From assembly GCF_004016515.1 (NCBI RefSeq), contig NZ_SACT01000001.1, forward strand, positions 310,001 through 374,000: a stretch of 64,000 nucleotides of DNA. The letters run 5' to 3'. The stretch comes from Rubrivivax albus. GTDB taxonomy: Bacteria > Pseudomonadota > Gammaproteobacteria > Burkholderiales > Burkholderiaceae_C. The translations under genes were made by a program, and so were the position numbers. Under the pieces are notes generated by a model. The model saw only the letters and a program-made list of their open reading frames with translations, had not been told where the DNA came from and ran no database searches. Each line of letters opens with the position of its first letter. The stretch's first letter is position 1. Below, piece after piece: positions 39,579 to 48,255 of this stretch.

Positions 39579-40064
39579 ATGGACGAGGCGCTCCGATCCC
39601 TGCTGCAGCTGCTGGCCCTGCCCGAGTTCGGGTTGTCGACGGTGTTCGTCGTCGCCGTGGTCTCGGCCACGCTGCTGCCGGCCGGCAGCGAGTGGGTGGT
39701 GCTGGGCTTCCTGAAGCTCGAGCCCGACCTGTTCTGGACCACGATGGTGGTGGCCACCGCCGGCAACACGCTGGGCGGCGCCATCAGCTGGTGGATGGGC
39801 TACGGGGCCGAGCGCGCCTACGAGAAGGTGCGCCACCGCAAGCCGGCGGAGCTGCGCGCCCTGCAGTGGCTGGAGCGCTTTGGCGCCAAGGCCTGCCTGC
39901 TGGCCTGGCTGCCGGTGGTGGGCGACCCGCTGTGCGCGGTGGCCGGCTGGCTGCGGCTGCCGTTCTGGCCCTGCGTGGTCTACATGGCCATCGGCAAGTT
40001 CGCGCGCTACGTGACCATGACAGCGGCCCTGCTGTGGCTGTTCCCCGGGCAGTGGCACGTTTGA
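39579..40064 (+). CDS. YqaA family membrane protein (DedA-like)
   Basis: A 161-residue inner-membrane protein of the YqaA/SNARE-associated (DedA superfamily) type: LLPAGSEWVVLGFL near residue 32, then the AGNTLGGAISWWMGY stretch and a late hydrophobic pair. About four membrane segments. DedA relatives have been linked to undecaprenyl-phosphate or lipid flipping, but YqaA itself is uncharacterised. The ATG at 39579 is chosen over a GTG at 39555 because the extra eight residues are unconserved in character. Confidence 0.82.
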   Translation: MDEALRSLLQLLALPEFGLSTVFVVAVVSATLLPAGSEWVVLGFLKLEPDLFWTTMVVATAGNTLGGAISWWMGYGAERAYEKVRHRKPAELRALQWLERFGAKACLLAWLPVVGDPLCAVAGWLRLPFWPCVVYMAIGKFARYVTMTAALLWLFPGQWHV

Positions 40065-40081
40065 CCTAGCACAATCCTGCC

Positions 40082-41581
40082 ATGAAGACACCCGCCTACG
40101 ACCACCTCACCGCCACCTACCAGCGGCTTCACCGCCTGGGCCACCTGGGCGCCATCGCCGGCTGGGACCAGGCGGCCAACATGCCGGCCAAGGGCAACGA
40201 GGCCCGCGCCGCCGCCATCGCCGAGCTGGCGGCCCTGATGCACCGCATGCGCACCGACCCGGCGCTGGGCACGGAGATCGAACGCGCCGAACAGGAGAAC
40301 CTGGACGACGTGCAGCGCGCCAACCTGCGCGAGATCCGGCGCGACTGGCAGCGCGCCACCGCGCTGCCCGACGACCTGGTGCAGCGGCGCGAGATCGCCA
40401 CGTCGCGCTGCGAACACGCCTGGCGCACGCAGCGTCCCACCGGCGACTGGGCCGGATTCCTGGCCAACTTCCGCCCGGTGCTGGCCATCGCCCGCGAGCA
40501 GGCGGCGCGCCTGGCCGACGCCTCGGGCCTGGGCCGCTACGAGGCGATGATGGACGCCTACGAGCCGGGCATGACCACCGCCACCGTCGACCGTGTGTTC
40601 GGCGAGGTGCGGCAGTGGCTGCCCGGCCTGATCCAGCAGGTGGTGGCCCGCCAGGCCGAGCAGCACCGTGCCGAGCCGCTGATCGATCCGGTCGGTCCGT
40701 TCGACGTCGAACGCCAGCGCTGGCTCAGCGAGCAGGTCATGCGCCTGCTGGGCTTCGACTTCGATGCCGGTCGGCTGGACGTGAGCACCCACCCCTTCTG
40801 TGGCGGCGTGCCCGAGGACGTACGCATGACCACGCGCTACAGCACCGACAACTTCCTCGGCAGCCTGATGGGCACGGTGCACGAGACCGGCCACGGCCGC
40901 TACGAGCAGAACCTGCCGCGCGACTGGCTGGGCCAGCCGCTGGCCGAGGCACGCTCGATGGCGCTGCACGAGAGCCAGAGCCTGAGCTTCGAGATGCAGA
41001 TCGGCGGCCACCCGGGCTTTGCGGCGCTGGTGTCGCCACTGCTGCGCGAGGCCTTCGGCGAGCAGCCGGCGTTTGCGCCGGCCAACCTGCGCCGCCTGCT
41101 CACGCGCGTGAAGCCGGGGCTGATCCGCGTCGATGCCGACGAGGTCACCTACCCGGCGCACATCATCCTGCGCTACGAGATCGAGCGGCCGCTGGTCGAA
41201 GGCGAGATCGAGCCGGAGGACATCCCCGCGCTGTGGGACGCCAAGATGATGGAGCTGCTCGGCCTGGACACGCGCGGCAACTTCGCGGACGGGCCGATGC
41301 AGGACGTGCACTGGCCGGCTGGCCTGATCGGCTATTTCCCGTGCTATTCGCTGGGCGCGATGTTCGCGGCGCAGTGGTTCGGCGCCATCCGCCGTGCCGT
41401 GCCCGACCTCGATGCGCGGCTGAACGCCGGCGACCTGGCTCCGGCGCTGGACTGGCTGAAGGTCAACATCTGGACCCAGGCCAGCCGCTGGACCACCGAC
41501 GAACTGGCCGTGCGCGCCAGCGGCGAACCGCTGAACCCGGCGCACTTCAAGGCGCACCTGGCGCGGCGCTACCTCGGCTGA
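40082..41581 (+). CDS. M32 family metallocarboxypeptidase
   Basis: Zinc carboxypeptidase related to Thermus/Pyrococcus carboxypeptidase Taq. The HETGH active-site motif is at residues 267-271, the family ESQS motif (HESQSLSFE) near 300, and RVDADEVTYPAHIILRYEIE near 345 carries further conserved residues. The 499-residue length is standard, with no signal peptide, so cytoplasmic peptide turnover is expected. A CACAAT hexamer just upstream may be its -10 element. It starts 17 bp after yqaA. Confidence 0.92.
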   Translation: MKTPAYDHLTATYQRLHRLGHLGAIAGWDQAANMPAKGNEARAAAIAELAALMHRMRTDPALGTEIERAEQENLDDVQRANLREIRRDWQRATALPDDLVQRREIATSRCEHAWRTQRPTGDWAGFLANFRPVLAIAREQAARLADASGLGRYEAMMDAYEPGMTTATVDRVFGEVRQWLPGLIQQVVARQAEQHRAEPLIDPVGPFDVERQRWLSEQVMRLLGFDFDAGRLDVSTHPFCGGVPEDVRMTTRYSTDNFLGSLMGTVHETGHGRYEQNLPRDWLGQPLAEARSMALHESQSLSFEMQIGGHPGFAALVSPLLREAFGEQPAFAPANLRRLLTRVKPGLIRVDADEVTYPAHIILRYEIERPLVEGEIEPEDIPALWDAKMMELLGLDTRGNFADGPMQDVHWPAGLIGYFPCYSLGAMFAAQWFGAIRRAVPDLDARLNAGDLAPALDWLKVNIWTQASRWTTDELAVRASGEPLNPAHFKAHLARRYLG

Positions 41582-41582
41582 G

Positions 41583-42035
41583 TCAGGTCGGGCCTTTGCC
41601 CGGCCCGTCCAGTGAGAGCAGGCTGACCGCCGCCCATTCGCTCGCACTCACTTCGGTGACTTCCACCCGGGTTTCATCAAGGGCGCTCGGGAGGTAGGGG
41701 ATGCGCTCGGGCTTGGGCGGTGGTGTCTCGTCGAGCCTGAGGATGGCGGATTGCAGCCTGACCTGTAGTGCACGCAGCGGCTTGTCCTCCATGTCCATCG
41801 GCAGTGCTGCAAGCTGCGCGCCCATCTTGCGCAGCGATGACAGCGGGATGTGGTTGAGCACCTCCGTGCCATCGGCGGCCAGCGCACGCTCCAGCGCGGC
41901 CAGGTAGGGCAGCACTTCGCGCGACCCAGGTACCTTGTCCAGCAGCAGCTTCAAGGACAGGGCCATGGCACGCCCCGCCTTTCGCGCAGGATCGGAGCGA
42001 ACGGAGTGCTTGCTGTGGTCGGGGTTCGTCGACAT
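41583..42035 (-). CDS. Hypothetical protein
   Basis: A 150-residue soluble protein of unrecognised family. The middle region (about 25-110) is predicted mostly helical (MALSLKLLLDKVPGSREVL, LERALAADGTEVLNHI, LQVRLQSAILRLD), and the C-terminal third is proline-rich then acidic (TRVEVTEVSASEWAAV). There is no signal peptide, membrane segment or cysteine. Its end is one base from the M32 stop (convergent), so no terminator separates them. A 120-bp gap without obvious genes lies on its upstream side. It may be a helical adaptor or regulator, but this cannot be shown. Confidence 0.6.
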   Translation of the reverse strand: MSTNPDHSKHSVRSDPARKAGRAMALSLKLLLDKVPGSREVLPYLAALERALAADGTEVLNHIPLSSLRKMGAQLAALPMDMEDKPLRALQVRLQSAILRLDETPPPKPERIPYLPSALDETRVEVTEVSASEWAAVSLLSLDGPGKGPT

Positions 42036-42155
42036 GGTGGGAAGACGGCTCGGACACCCCGGCGGGGCATCGACCCCACGGAGATCGGCCGGCGCGCCCC
42101 GGACTTGAGCCCGACGTTCACGTGCCGTGCCGTCCAGCCTGGCATGGCTGGCTTG

Positions 42156-43394
42156 TCAGGGTGGCGCCAGCGCGTCTTCCAGCCTGTCCAGCACACCGTG
42201 AAGCCGGTGCAGCGCGCGCGCGCTGCGCCGGCCCGGGACACGCGGGGCCAACAGTCGCCGACCGCGGTCGGCCAGCACCGCCCCGTCCAGCGCCAGCCCG
42301 TGGCGGGCCAATTGGCGGTTCAGCCCCGTGCGCCGGGTGCGCAGGTCGTCCCGCATGCGCACGTAAGCGTGTTCGGCCAGCGCCCGCCGTTGCCGGTAGC
42401 CGAAGGTGTTGGCCAGGAACATCGTCGGGTCGCGGTGGTCCGGCTCGAACAGCAGGATGTCGGTGTCCGGGTGGCTGCGCGCGTAGCCCTTGAGGCCCAG
42501 TTCCAGGCGCGAGTGGATCAACGAGCGAAAGGTCTGCGACATCACCACCGGCAGGCCGCCTTCCACCAGCCGCGGGATGGCCGGTTCCGGGCTACCCAGG
42601 ACACGATGCCCGTGCGGGTGGCTGGCATCGAAGGGCACCAGCGGGTTCAGGCAGATCACGAGGTCCAGACCCAGGTCCAGCAGCACGCTGGCGTGCAGCG
42701 TCTTCTTCAGGGCGCCGTCGGCGTACCAGCGCCCGCCCACCGGCACCGGCGGGAACAGCCCCGGCAGCGCGGCGCTGGCGGCCACGGCCACCGAGATGGG
42801 CACGTGGTCCCAGCCCGGCATGCCGAACGGTGCTGCCGTGCCGCTGTCGAGGTCGGTGGCCACCAGGACCAGGCGCCGCCCGTGCGTGCGCGCCAGTTCG
42901 CGGAAGTCGTTCGTGCGGCCGGGCTGGCTCAGCACGTGGCGCAGTTGCGCCTCGATGGGTGCATGGCTGAACAGGCCGGTGGGCAGGGCGCGGCCCAGTC
43001 GCTCGGCCGCGGCCAGCCAGGACCGGCCGCCAAAGAGCGCCTGCCAGGCGGTCTGCACCGCCAGCCCAGGCAGCGCGGCGCCGCGGCGGGCGAACTCCGC
43101 CCAGGCCGGGCGCATGAAGGCGGCGGGGTCGATGCGGTCGCCTGCCGGCGCGTCGTCCTCGATGAAGGCGGCGCACATCTGGCGTGGCGTCATGCCGTTG
43201 GCCAGCCCGGCGGCCAGGAAGCCGCCGGCCGAGACGCCGACATAGCCGTCCAGCGCCACGAAGTCCACGCCGGGCAAGGCCTCGGCCAACGCGTTGAGGG
43301 CGCCGATCTCCCAGATCGCGCCCAAAGGTCCACCGCCGGCCAGCGCCAGCCCGACCCGCGGGCGGGCGCGGCGGCTGGCGGCGCGGCCGTTCAT
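42156..43394 (-). CDS. Patatin-like phospholipase family protein
   Basis: Serine-Asp dyad acyl hydrolase. The oxyanion loop is LALAGGGPLGAIWEIG (about 16-31), the nucleophile is in GVSAGGFLAAG (GxSxG), and the catalytic Asp is in the DGA motif of GRWYADGALKK. The 412-residue protein has no signal peptide. The start is ATG 43394, giving MNGRAASRRARPRVG. It follows the phasin gene by only 7 bp, so the hydrolase may act on PHA granules or granule phospholipid, as reported for some patatin-like PHA depolymerases. That is inference from context. Confidence 0.87.
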   Translation of the reverse strand: MNGRAASRRARPRVGLALAGGGPLGAIWEIGALNALAEALPGVDFVALDGYVGVSAGGFLAAGLANGMTPRQMCAAFIEDDAPAGDRIDPAAFMRPAWAEFARRGAALPGLAVQTAWQALFGGRSWLAAAERLGRALPTGLFSHAPIEAQLRHVLSQPGRTNDFRELARTHGRRLVLVATDLDSGTAAPFGMPGWDHVPISVAVAASAALPGLFPPVPVGGRWYADGALKKTLHASVLLDLGLDLVICLNPLVPFDASHPHGHRVLGSPEPAIPRLVEGGLPVVMSQTFRSLIHSRLELGLKGYARSHPDTDILLFEPDHRDPTMFLANTFGYRQRRALAEHAYVRMRDDLRTRRTGLNRQLARHGLALDGAVLADRGRRLLAPRVPGRRSARALHRLHGVLDRLEDALAPP

Positions 43395-43401
43395 CGTTTC
43401 G

Positions 43402-43956
43402 TCAGGCAGCCGTGGTTGCCTTGCGCGGCGCACGCTTGGCGGCCGGCGCCTTCACCGCCGCCTTCTTGGCGGCAGTCTTGGCCGGGGCCTTCTTCGCGGC
43501 GGCCTTGGGCGCTGCGGCTGCGCCGCCCTTGTTCAGCTTGGCCACCTGGGCCGCCAGGGCGTCCACACGCTTGACCAGCGCATCGACATCCTTGGCCGTG
43601 GGCACGCCCAGCTTGGACAAGGCCTTGGCAGTGCGCTGCTCGAAGATCGACTCGAGCTTGTCCCAGTTCTGCCCCGCCTTGGCGGTGACGGTGCCGGCCA
43701 TCGCGCTCATCTTGCCGGTGACCTCGCTGATCTTGTCCTCGGCCATGCCCTGCGTCTTCTTCTGCAGGCTCATGCCTTCCTTGACCAGCGCCTCGAACAC
43801 CTTGCCGCCTTCTTCCTGCGCCTTCGAGAAGGCGCCCATGCCGGCCAGCCAGATCTGCTGGGCCGAGTCCTTGACCGACGCCGCCAGCTGGCCGTCCAGC
43901 AGGCCGGCGGGCGAGGCCGCCTTGTTCTCGGAAATGCGCTTGAGCTTCTTGACCAT
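43402..43956 (-). CDS. Phasin family protein with histone-like tail
   Basis: Polyhydroxyalkanoate granule-associated protein. Residues about 1-130 form the amphipathic helical phasin domain (IWLAGMGAFSKAQEEGGKVF and LVKEGMSLQKKTQG), ending in a heptad-like segment VDALVKRVDALAAQVAKLNK. The last 45 residues are Lys/Ala/Pro repeats (AAKKAPAKTAAKKA) resembling the PhaF/PhaM DNA-binding tail, which tethers granules to the nucleoid. 184 residues. First gene of a two-gene unit with the patatin gene, and divergent from the acyl-CoA reductase. Confidence 0.9.
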   Translation of the reverse strand: MVKKLKRISENKAASPAGLLDGQLAASVKDSAQQIWLAGMGAFSKAQEEGGKVFEALVKEGMSLQKKTQGMAEDKISEVTGKMSAMAGTVTAKAGQNWDKLESIFEQRTAKALSKLGVPTAKDVDALVKRVDALAAQVAKLNKGGAAAAPKAAAKKAPAKTAAKKAAVKAPAAKRAPRKATTAA

Positions 43957-44119
43957 GTGAGTCCCTCGGGTGAATCCGTGCCTGCACTGTAGGCCCGCGC
44001 CGTGGAGAACGCAGCCTAGAAGCCTAGTGAGAACCCTCTAGTCCGATCCGGGAAAGCGCCATCGGGCAATGCCGGGGGACTGGTCAAGAATGCGCGTTGG
44101 TTTTCCCGGAGGATCTCGC
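43957..44119. promoter_or_regulatory. Divergent promoter region with three clustered CTAG sites
   Basis: The 163-bp gap between the phasin (minus) and acyl-CoA reductase (plus) start codons is less GC-rich than its flanks. It contains three CTAG tetramers within 25 bp (about 44015, 44024 and 44038), two of them in a CCTAG-N4-CCTAG direct repeat. A TACAGT hexamer on the minus strand (43986-43991) is a possible phasin -10. A GGAGGA ribosome-binding site at 44108-44113 precedes the reductase ATG. Confidence 0.45.
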
Positions 44120-46117
44120 ATGCGTTACTTCGTCACCGGTGCCACCGGCTTCATCGGCAAGCGCCTGGTCAAGGCCCTGCTCGCCCGTCGTGGCGCCACC
44201 GTGTACTTCCTGGTGCGGCCGGGCAGCGAAGGCAAGGTCGCGGGCCTGCTGGCCGACTGGGGCACGACGAAGGCCCGCGCGATCGCCGTGACCGGCGACC
44301 TGACGGCCAAGAAGCTGGGCGTGTCGGCCGAGGACATCAAGTCGCTCAAGGGCAGTATCGACGCCGTCTACCACCTGGCGGCGGTGTACGACCTGTCGGC
44401 CGACGAGGAGAGCCAGATCCGCGTGAACGTGGAGGGCACGCGCAACATGGTGGAGTTCGCGAAGGCGATCGACGCGAAGCACGTTCACCACGTCAGCAGC
44501 ATCGCCGCCGCCGGCCTGTACGAGGGCGTCTTCCGCGAGGACATGTTCGAGGAGGCCGAGGGCCTGGACCACCCGTACTTCGCCACCAAGCACGAGAGCG
44601 AGAAGATCGTGCGCAAGGAGTGCAAGGTGCCGTGGACGGTGTACCGGCCCGCCATGGTGGTCGGCGACTCGGCCACTGGCGAGATGGACAAGATCGACGG
44701 CCCGTACTACTTCTTCAAGCTGATCCAGCGCATGCGGCAGATCCTGCCGCCGTGGTTCCCGTCGGTGGGTCTGGAGGGCGGGCGCGTGAACATCGTGCCG
44801 GTGGACTTCGTGGTCAAGGCGCTGGACCACATCAGCCACGCCAAGGCCGACAACGCCGGCAAGTGCTTCCACCTGGTCGACCCGATGGGCTACCGCGTGG
44901 GCGACGTGCTCGACATCTTCAGCAAGGCCGCGCACGCGCCGAAGATGAACGTCTTCGTCAACGCCGCGCTTCTGGGGTTCATCCCGAAGAGCGTCAAGAA
45001 GGGCCTGATGGCGCTGGCGCCGGTGCGCCGCATCCGTGCCGCGGTGATGAAGGACCTGGCGCTGCCCGAGGACATCCTCACCTTCGTCAACTACCCCACG
45101 CGCTTCGACTGCCGGGAGACCACCGCGGCACTCAAGGGCAGCGGCATCGAGTGCCCCAACCTGCACGACTACGCGTGGCGGCTGTGGGACTACTGGGAAC
45201 GCCACCTCGACCCCGACCTCTTCATCGACCGCAGCCTCAAGGGCACGGTCGGCGGCAAGGTGGTGCTGGTCACCGGCGGTTCATCGGGGATCGGCCTGGC
45301 TGCGGCGATGAAGTTCGCCGAAGCGGGTGCGGTCACCATCATCTGCGCCCGCGGCGAAGACAAGCTGGCCGAGGCGGTCAAGGAGATCCAGGCCCACGCC
45401 GGCAAGGATGCCAAGGTCTTCAGCTACAGCGTGGACATCGCCAACGAGGCTGACTGCGCCGCCTTCGTGCAGACGCTGGAGACCGAGCACGGCGGCGTGG
45501 ACTTCCTGATCAACAACGCCGGGCGCAGCATCCGGCGTGCGATCGAGTCCAGCTACGACCGCTTCCACGACTTCCAGCGCACGATGGACCTGAACTACTT
45601 CGGCTGCCTGCGTGTCACCATGGGCCTGCTGCCGGGCATGGTGAAGAAGCGCAAGGGCCACGTGGTCAACATCAGCTCGATCGGCGTGTTGACCAATGCG
45701 CCGCGCTTCAGCGCCTACGTGGCCAGCAAGGCGGCACTGGACGCGTGGACGCGCTGCGCCAGCAGCGAGTTCGCCGACCAGGGCATCACCTTCACCACCA
45801 TCAACATGCCGCTGGTGCGCACGCCGATGATCGCGCCCACCAAGATCTACCAGAACGTGCCGACGCTGAGCCCGGAGGAGGCGGCGGACATGATCGCGCA
45901 GGCCTGCATTGCCAAGCCGGTGCGCATCGCCACGCGCCTGGGCATCACCGGCGAACTGCTGCACGCGGCAGCGCCGCGCATCGCGCAGATCGTCATGAAC
46001 ACCAGCTTCCGCATGTTCCCCGACAGCGACGCTGCCAAGGGCGAGAAGGGCGACAAGCCCAGGCTGTCGCCCGAGGCCATCGCGATGCAGCAGATGATGC
46101 GCGGCATCCACTTCTGA
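44120..46117 (+). CDS. Two-domain fatty acyl-CoA reductase, alcohol-forming type (SDR fusion)
   Basis: A 665-residue fusion of two short-chain dehydrogenase folds. The N-terminal extended SDR has TGATGFIG (6-13) and Y153xxxK157 (HPYFATKHESEK). The C-terminal classical SDR has TGGSSGIG (385-392) and Y533xxxK537 (YVASK). From memory, the whole length closely resembles the Marinobacter alcohol-forming fatty acyl-CoA reductase of about 661 residues, including the FREDMFEEAE, KVDGPYYFFK-like and GVLTNAPRFSAYVASK segments. It should convert acyl-CoA through aldehyde to fatty alcohol with NADPH. Start ATG 44120 has a GGAGGA site; the frame continues upstream without homology. Confidence 0.88.
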   Translation: MRYFVTGATGFIGKRLVKALLARRGATVYFLVRPGSEGKVAGLLADWGTTKARAIAVTGDLTAKKLGVSAEDIKSLKGSIDAVYHLAAVYDLSADEESQIRVNVEGTRNMVEFAKAIDAKHVHHVSSIAAAGLYEGVFREDMFEEAEGLDHPYFATKHESEKIVRKECKVPWTVYRPAMVVGDSATGEMDKIDGPYYFFKLIQRMRQILPPWFPSVGLEGGRVNIVPVDFVVKALDHISHAKADNAGKCFHLVDPMGYRVGDVLDIFSKAAHAPKMNVFVNAALLGFIPKSVKKGLMALAPVRRIRAAVMKDLALPEDILTFVNYPTRFDCRETTAALKGSGIECPNLHDYAWRLWDYWERHLDPDLFIDRSLKGTVGGKVVLVTGGSSGIGLAAAMKFAEAGAVTIICARGEDKLAEAVKEIQAHAGKDAKVFSYSVDIANEADCAAFVQTLETEHGGVDFLINNAGRSIRRAIESSYDRFHDFQRTMDLNYFGCLRVTMGLLPGMVKKRKGHVVNISSIGVLTNAPRFSAYVASKAALDAWTRCASSEFADQGITFTTINMPLVRTPMIAPTKIYQNVPTLSPEEAADMIAQACIAKPVRIATRLGITGELLHAAAPRIAQIVMNTSFRMFPDSDAAKGEKGDKPRLSPEAIAMQQMMRGIHF

Positions 46118-46132
46118 CGCACGCACCCGCTG

Positions 46133-46161
46133 CCCGGCCCGCGCGCAACCGGCGGGCCGGG
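46133..46161. terminator. Bidirectional terminator between acyl-CoA reductase and copper protein
   Basis: CCCGGCCCGC and GCGGGCCGGG form a perfect 10-bp GC stem around a 9-nt loop, in the 49-bp gap between two convergent genes. There is no clear T-tract, but position and stem strength support termination in both directions. Confidence 0.7.
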
Positions 46162-46166
46162 TGGGC

Positions 46167-46439
46167 TCACCTGGCCAGCTTGGTCACGGTGTACTGGCCA
46201 TCGATCTTGTCGACATCGACCTTGATCTTGTCGCCGGCCTTCAGACCATCGAGCATGGCCTTGTCGGCCACGCGGAAGACCATGGTCATCGGGGGCATGT
46301 CGAGGTTCTTGATCTCGCCGTGCTTCAGGGTCAGCTTGCCCTGGGCAGCGTCGACCTTGCGCACCTCGGCATCAACGCTCTGCGCTGAAACGAAGCCGGC
46401 GGCCAGGGTCAAGACGGCGGCGAGGGTCAGGCGTTTCAT
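46167..46439 (-). CDS. CusF-like periplasmic copper-binding protein
   Basis: A 90-residue secreted protein: signal peptide [20 protein letters not shown], then a CusF domain with [24 protein letters not shown], where the His, the tryptophan-equivalent region and the two Met of MPPMTM form the Cu(I) site. CusF hands copper to the CusCBA efflux pump. No cusABC genes are adjacent, but a multicopper oxidase lies 12 kb to the left. The start is ATG 46439. Divergent from argB. Confidence 0.88.
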   Translation of the reverse strand: MKRLTLAAVLTLAAGFVSAQSVDAEVRKVDAAQGKLTLKHGEIKNLDMPPMTMVFRVADKAMLDGLKAGDKIKVDVDKIDGQYTVTKLAR

Positions 46440-46523
46440 GGTGTCGGTCTCCTTCAGAACCTTCAACGCAGCGCACCGGGTGCAGGTGGACAACGGCGTG
46501 CTGCGCCGCAACAGCCGCCTTTC

Positions 46524-46529
46524 TACAAT
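46524..46529 (+). promoter_or_regulatory. Candidate -10 element of argB
   Basis: TACAAT matches the sigma-70 -10 consensus at five of six positions and lies 30 bp before the argB ATG. No good -35 hexamer is visible at the standard distance. Confidence 0.4.
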
Positions 46530-46559
46530 GGGATGCATTCCCACCGCCGAGGCCCGCCC

Positions 46560-47465
46560 ATGACGACCCCGCACGAGCAGTCGCTGGACCACATCACCCC
46601 GCGCGAGCAGGCCGAGATCCTGGCCCAGGCGCTGCCCTACATCCGCCAGTTCCACGGCAAGACCCTCGTCATCAAGTACGGCGGCAACGCCATGACCGAC
46701 CCGGCGCTGCAGCAGGACTTCGCCGAGGACGTGGTGCTGCTCAAGCTGGTCGGCATGAACCCCATCGTGGTGCACGGCGGTGGCCCGCAGATCGACGAGG
46801 CGCTGGCCCGCGTGGGCAAGAAGGGCACCTTCGTGCAGGGCATGCGCGTGACCGACGAGGAGACCATGGAAGTCGTCGAGTGGGTGCTGGCCGGCCAGGT
46901 GCAGCAGGACATCGTCGGCCTGATCAACGCCGCCGGCGGCAAGGCCGTGGGCCTGACCGGGCGCGACGGCGGCCTGATCCGCGCGCGCAAGCTGAAGATG
47001 GCCGACAAGGACGACCCGAGCAAGGAACACGACGTGGGCCAGGTCGGCGAGATCGTCGGCATCGACCCCGGCGTGGTGCAGGCGCTGCAGGACGACCGGT
47101 TCATCCCGGTGATCAGCCCGATCGGCTTCGGCGAGCACAACGAGAGCTACAACATCAATGCCGACATGGTGGCCAGCAAGCTGGCCACCGTGCTCAAGGC
47201 CGAGAAACTGCTGCTGCTGACCAACATCCGTGGCGTGCTCGACAAGCAGGGCGAGTTGCTGACCGAACTGACGGCACGCGACATCGACGACCTGATCGCC
47301 GACGGCACCATCAGCGGCGGCATGCTGCCCAAGATCGCCGGGGCCATCGACGCGGCCAAGAGCGGGGTGCACGCGGTGCACATCGTCGACGGGCGCGTGC
47401 CGCACGCCATGCTGCTGGAGGTGCTCAGCGACCGCGCCTACGGCACGATGATCAAGTCGCATTGA
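46560..47465 (+). CDS. argB: Acetylglutamate kinase
   Basis: Second enzyme of arginine synthesis, phosphorylating N-acetylglutamate. The 301 residues show [12 protein letters not shown] (about 33-44), VVHGGGPQI (about 69-77), the FVQGMRVTD substrate segment, [12 protein letters not shown] and TNIRGVLDK. The N-terminal helix ([18 protein letters not shown]) marks the arginine-sensitive hexameric subtype, so feedback inhibition by arginine is expected. ATG 46560 is preferred over a start nine codons upstream. The stop overlaps the next ATG (TGATG). Confidence 0.95.
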   Translation: MTTPHEQSLDHITPREQAEILAQALPYIRQFHGKTLVIKYGGNAMTDPALQQDFAEDVVLLKLVGMNPIVVHGGGPQIDEALARVGKKGTFVQGMRVTDEETMEVVEWVLAGQVQQDIVGLINAAGGKAVGLTGRDGGLIRARKLKMADKDDPSKEHDVGQVGEIVGIDPGVVQALQDDRFIPVISPIGFGEHNESYNINADMVASKLATVLKAEKLLLLTNIRGVLDKQGELLTELTARDIDDLIADGTISGGMLPKIAGAIDAAKSGVHAVHIVDGRVPHAMLLEVLSDRAYGTMIKSH

Positions 47466-48154
47466 TGCCGCCCGCCGGCGGCCGGGTCTGGCTGTTCGAC
47501 CTGGACAACACGCTGCACGACGCGTCGGCGTCGGCCTTCCGCGACGTCAACCGCGGCATGACGGACTACATCGTCGAACACCTGGGCATCGACGAATCCG
47601 GCGCCGACGCGCTGCGGCGCGACTACTGGCAACGCTATGGCGCCACGCTGCTGGGCCTGGTGCGACACCATGGCGTGGCCGGCGCGCACTTCCTGGCGCA
47701 GACGCACCGACTGCCGGGACTGGAGCAGCGTGTCTACGGGCACGCCCACGACTTCGCCGCGCTGGCGCGGCTGCCGGGGCGCCGCTACGTGCTGACCAAC
47801 GCACCGCGCGACTACGCCGAGCGCGTCATCGGCGCGCTCGGCATCGGCCACCTGTTCCACGGCGTGCTGTGCATCGAGGACATGCGCATGTTCGGCCACT
47901 GGCGGCCCAAGCCCGACCGGCGCATGTTTCGCCGCCTGCTCGCGCGCCTGCGGGTGCCGCCCGCGCGCGCGGTGCTGGTGGAGGACACGCTGGAGCACCA
48001 GAAGGCGGCGCGGTCGCTGGGCATGCGCACCGTGTGGATGCAGCGCTGGACGCGGCGGGCTGGCTGGGGCGTGGCGGCCGCCACCCGGGTGGCGCGTCGG
48101 CCGGCCTACGTGGACCGGCGCATCGTCCGCCTGCTGCAGTTGACGCGAGGCTGA
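47465..48154 (+). CDS. HAD-family pyrimidine 5'-nucleotidase
   Basis: A 229-residue haloacid dehalogenase-like phosphatase. Motif I is VWLFDLDNTLHDAS (about 8-21), motif II is the LTNAP threonine, and motif III/IV is KPDRRMFRRLL with AVLVEDTLEHQKAA. The DLDNTL-H start and helical cap match the YjjG/SDT1 pyrimidine nucleotidase group, which also dephosphorylates modified nucleotides. It is coupled to argB by a one-base stop/start overlap, an arrangement I believe is common in Burkholderiales. Confidence 0.87.
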   Translation: MPPAGGRVWLFDLDNTLHDASASAFRDVNRGMTDYIVEHLGIDESGADALRRDYWQRYGATLLGLVRHHGVAGAHFLAQTHRLPGLEQRVYGHAHDFAALARLPGRRYVLTNAPRDYAERVIGALGIGHLFHGVLCIEDMRMFGHWRPKPDRRMFRRLLARLRVPPARAVLVEDTLEHQKAARSLGMRTVWMQRWTRRAGWGVAAATRVARRPAYVDRRIVRLLQLTRG

Positions 48155-48255
48155 CACCGGCGGCGGGGCCGCCTCGGTGTTTACCTGCGCCGGTACGGCG
48201 GATCCCTGTGCCAGAATGTTTTTTCGATCTGTAAGTGAGTGCCGGCACGTCCACC

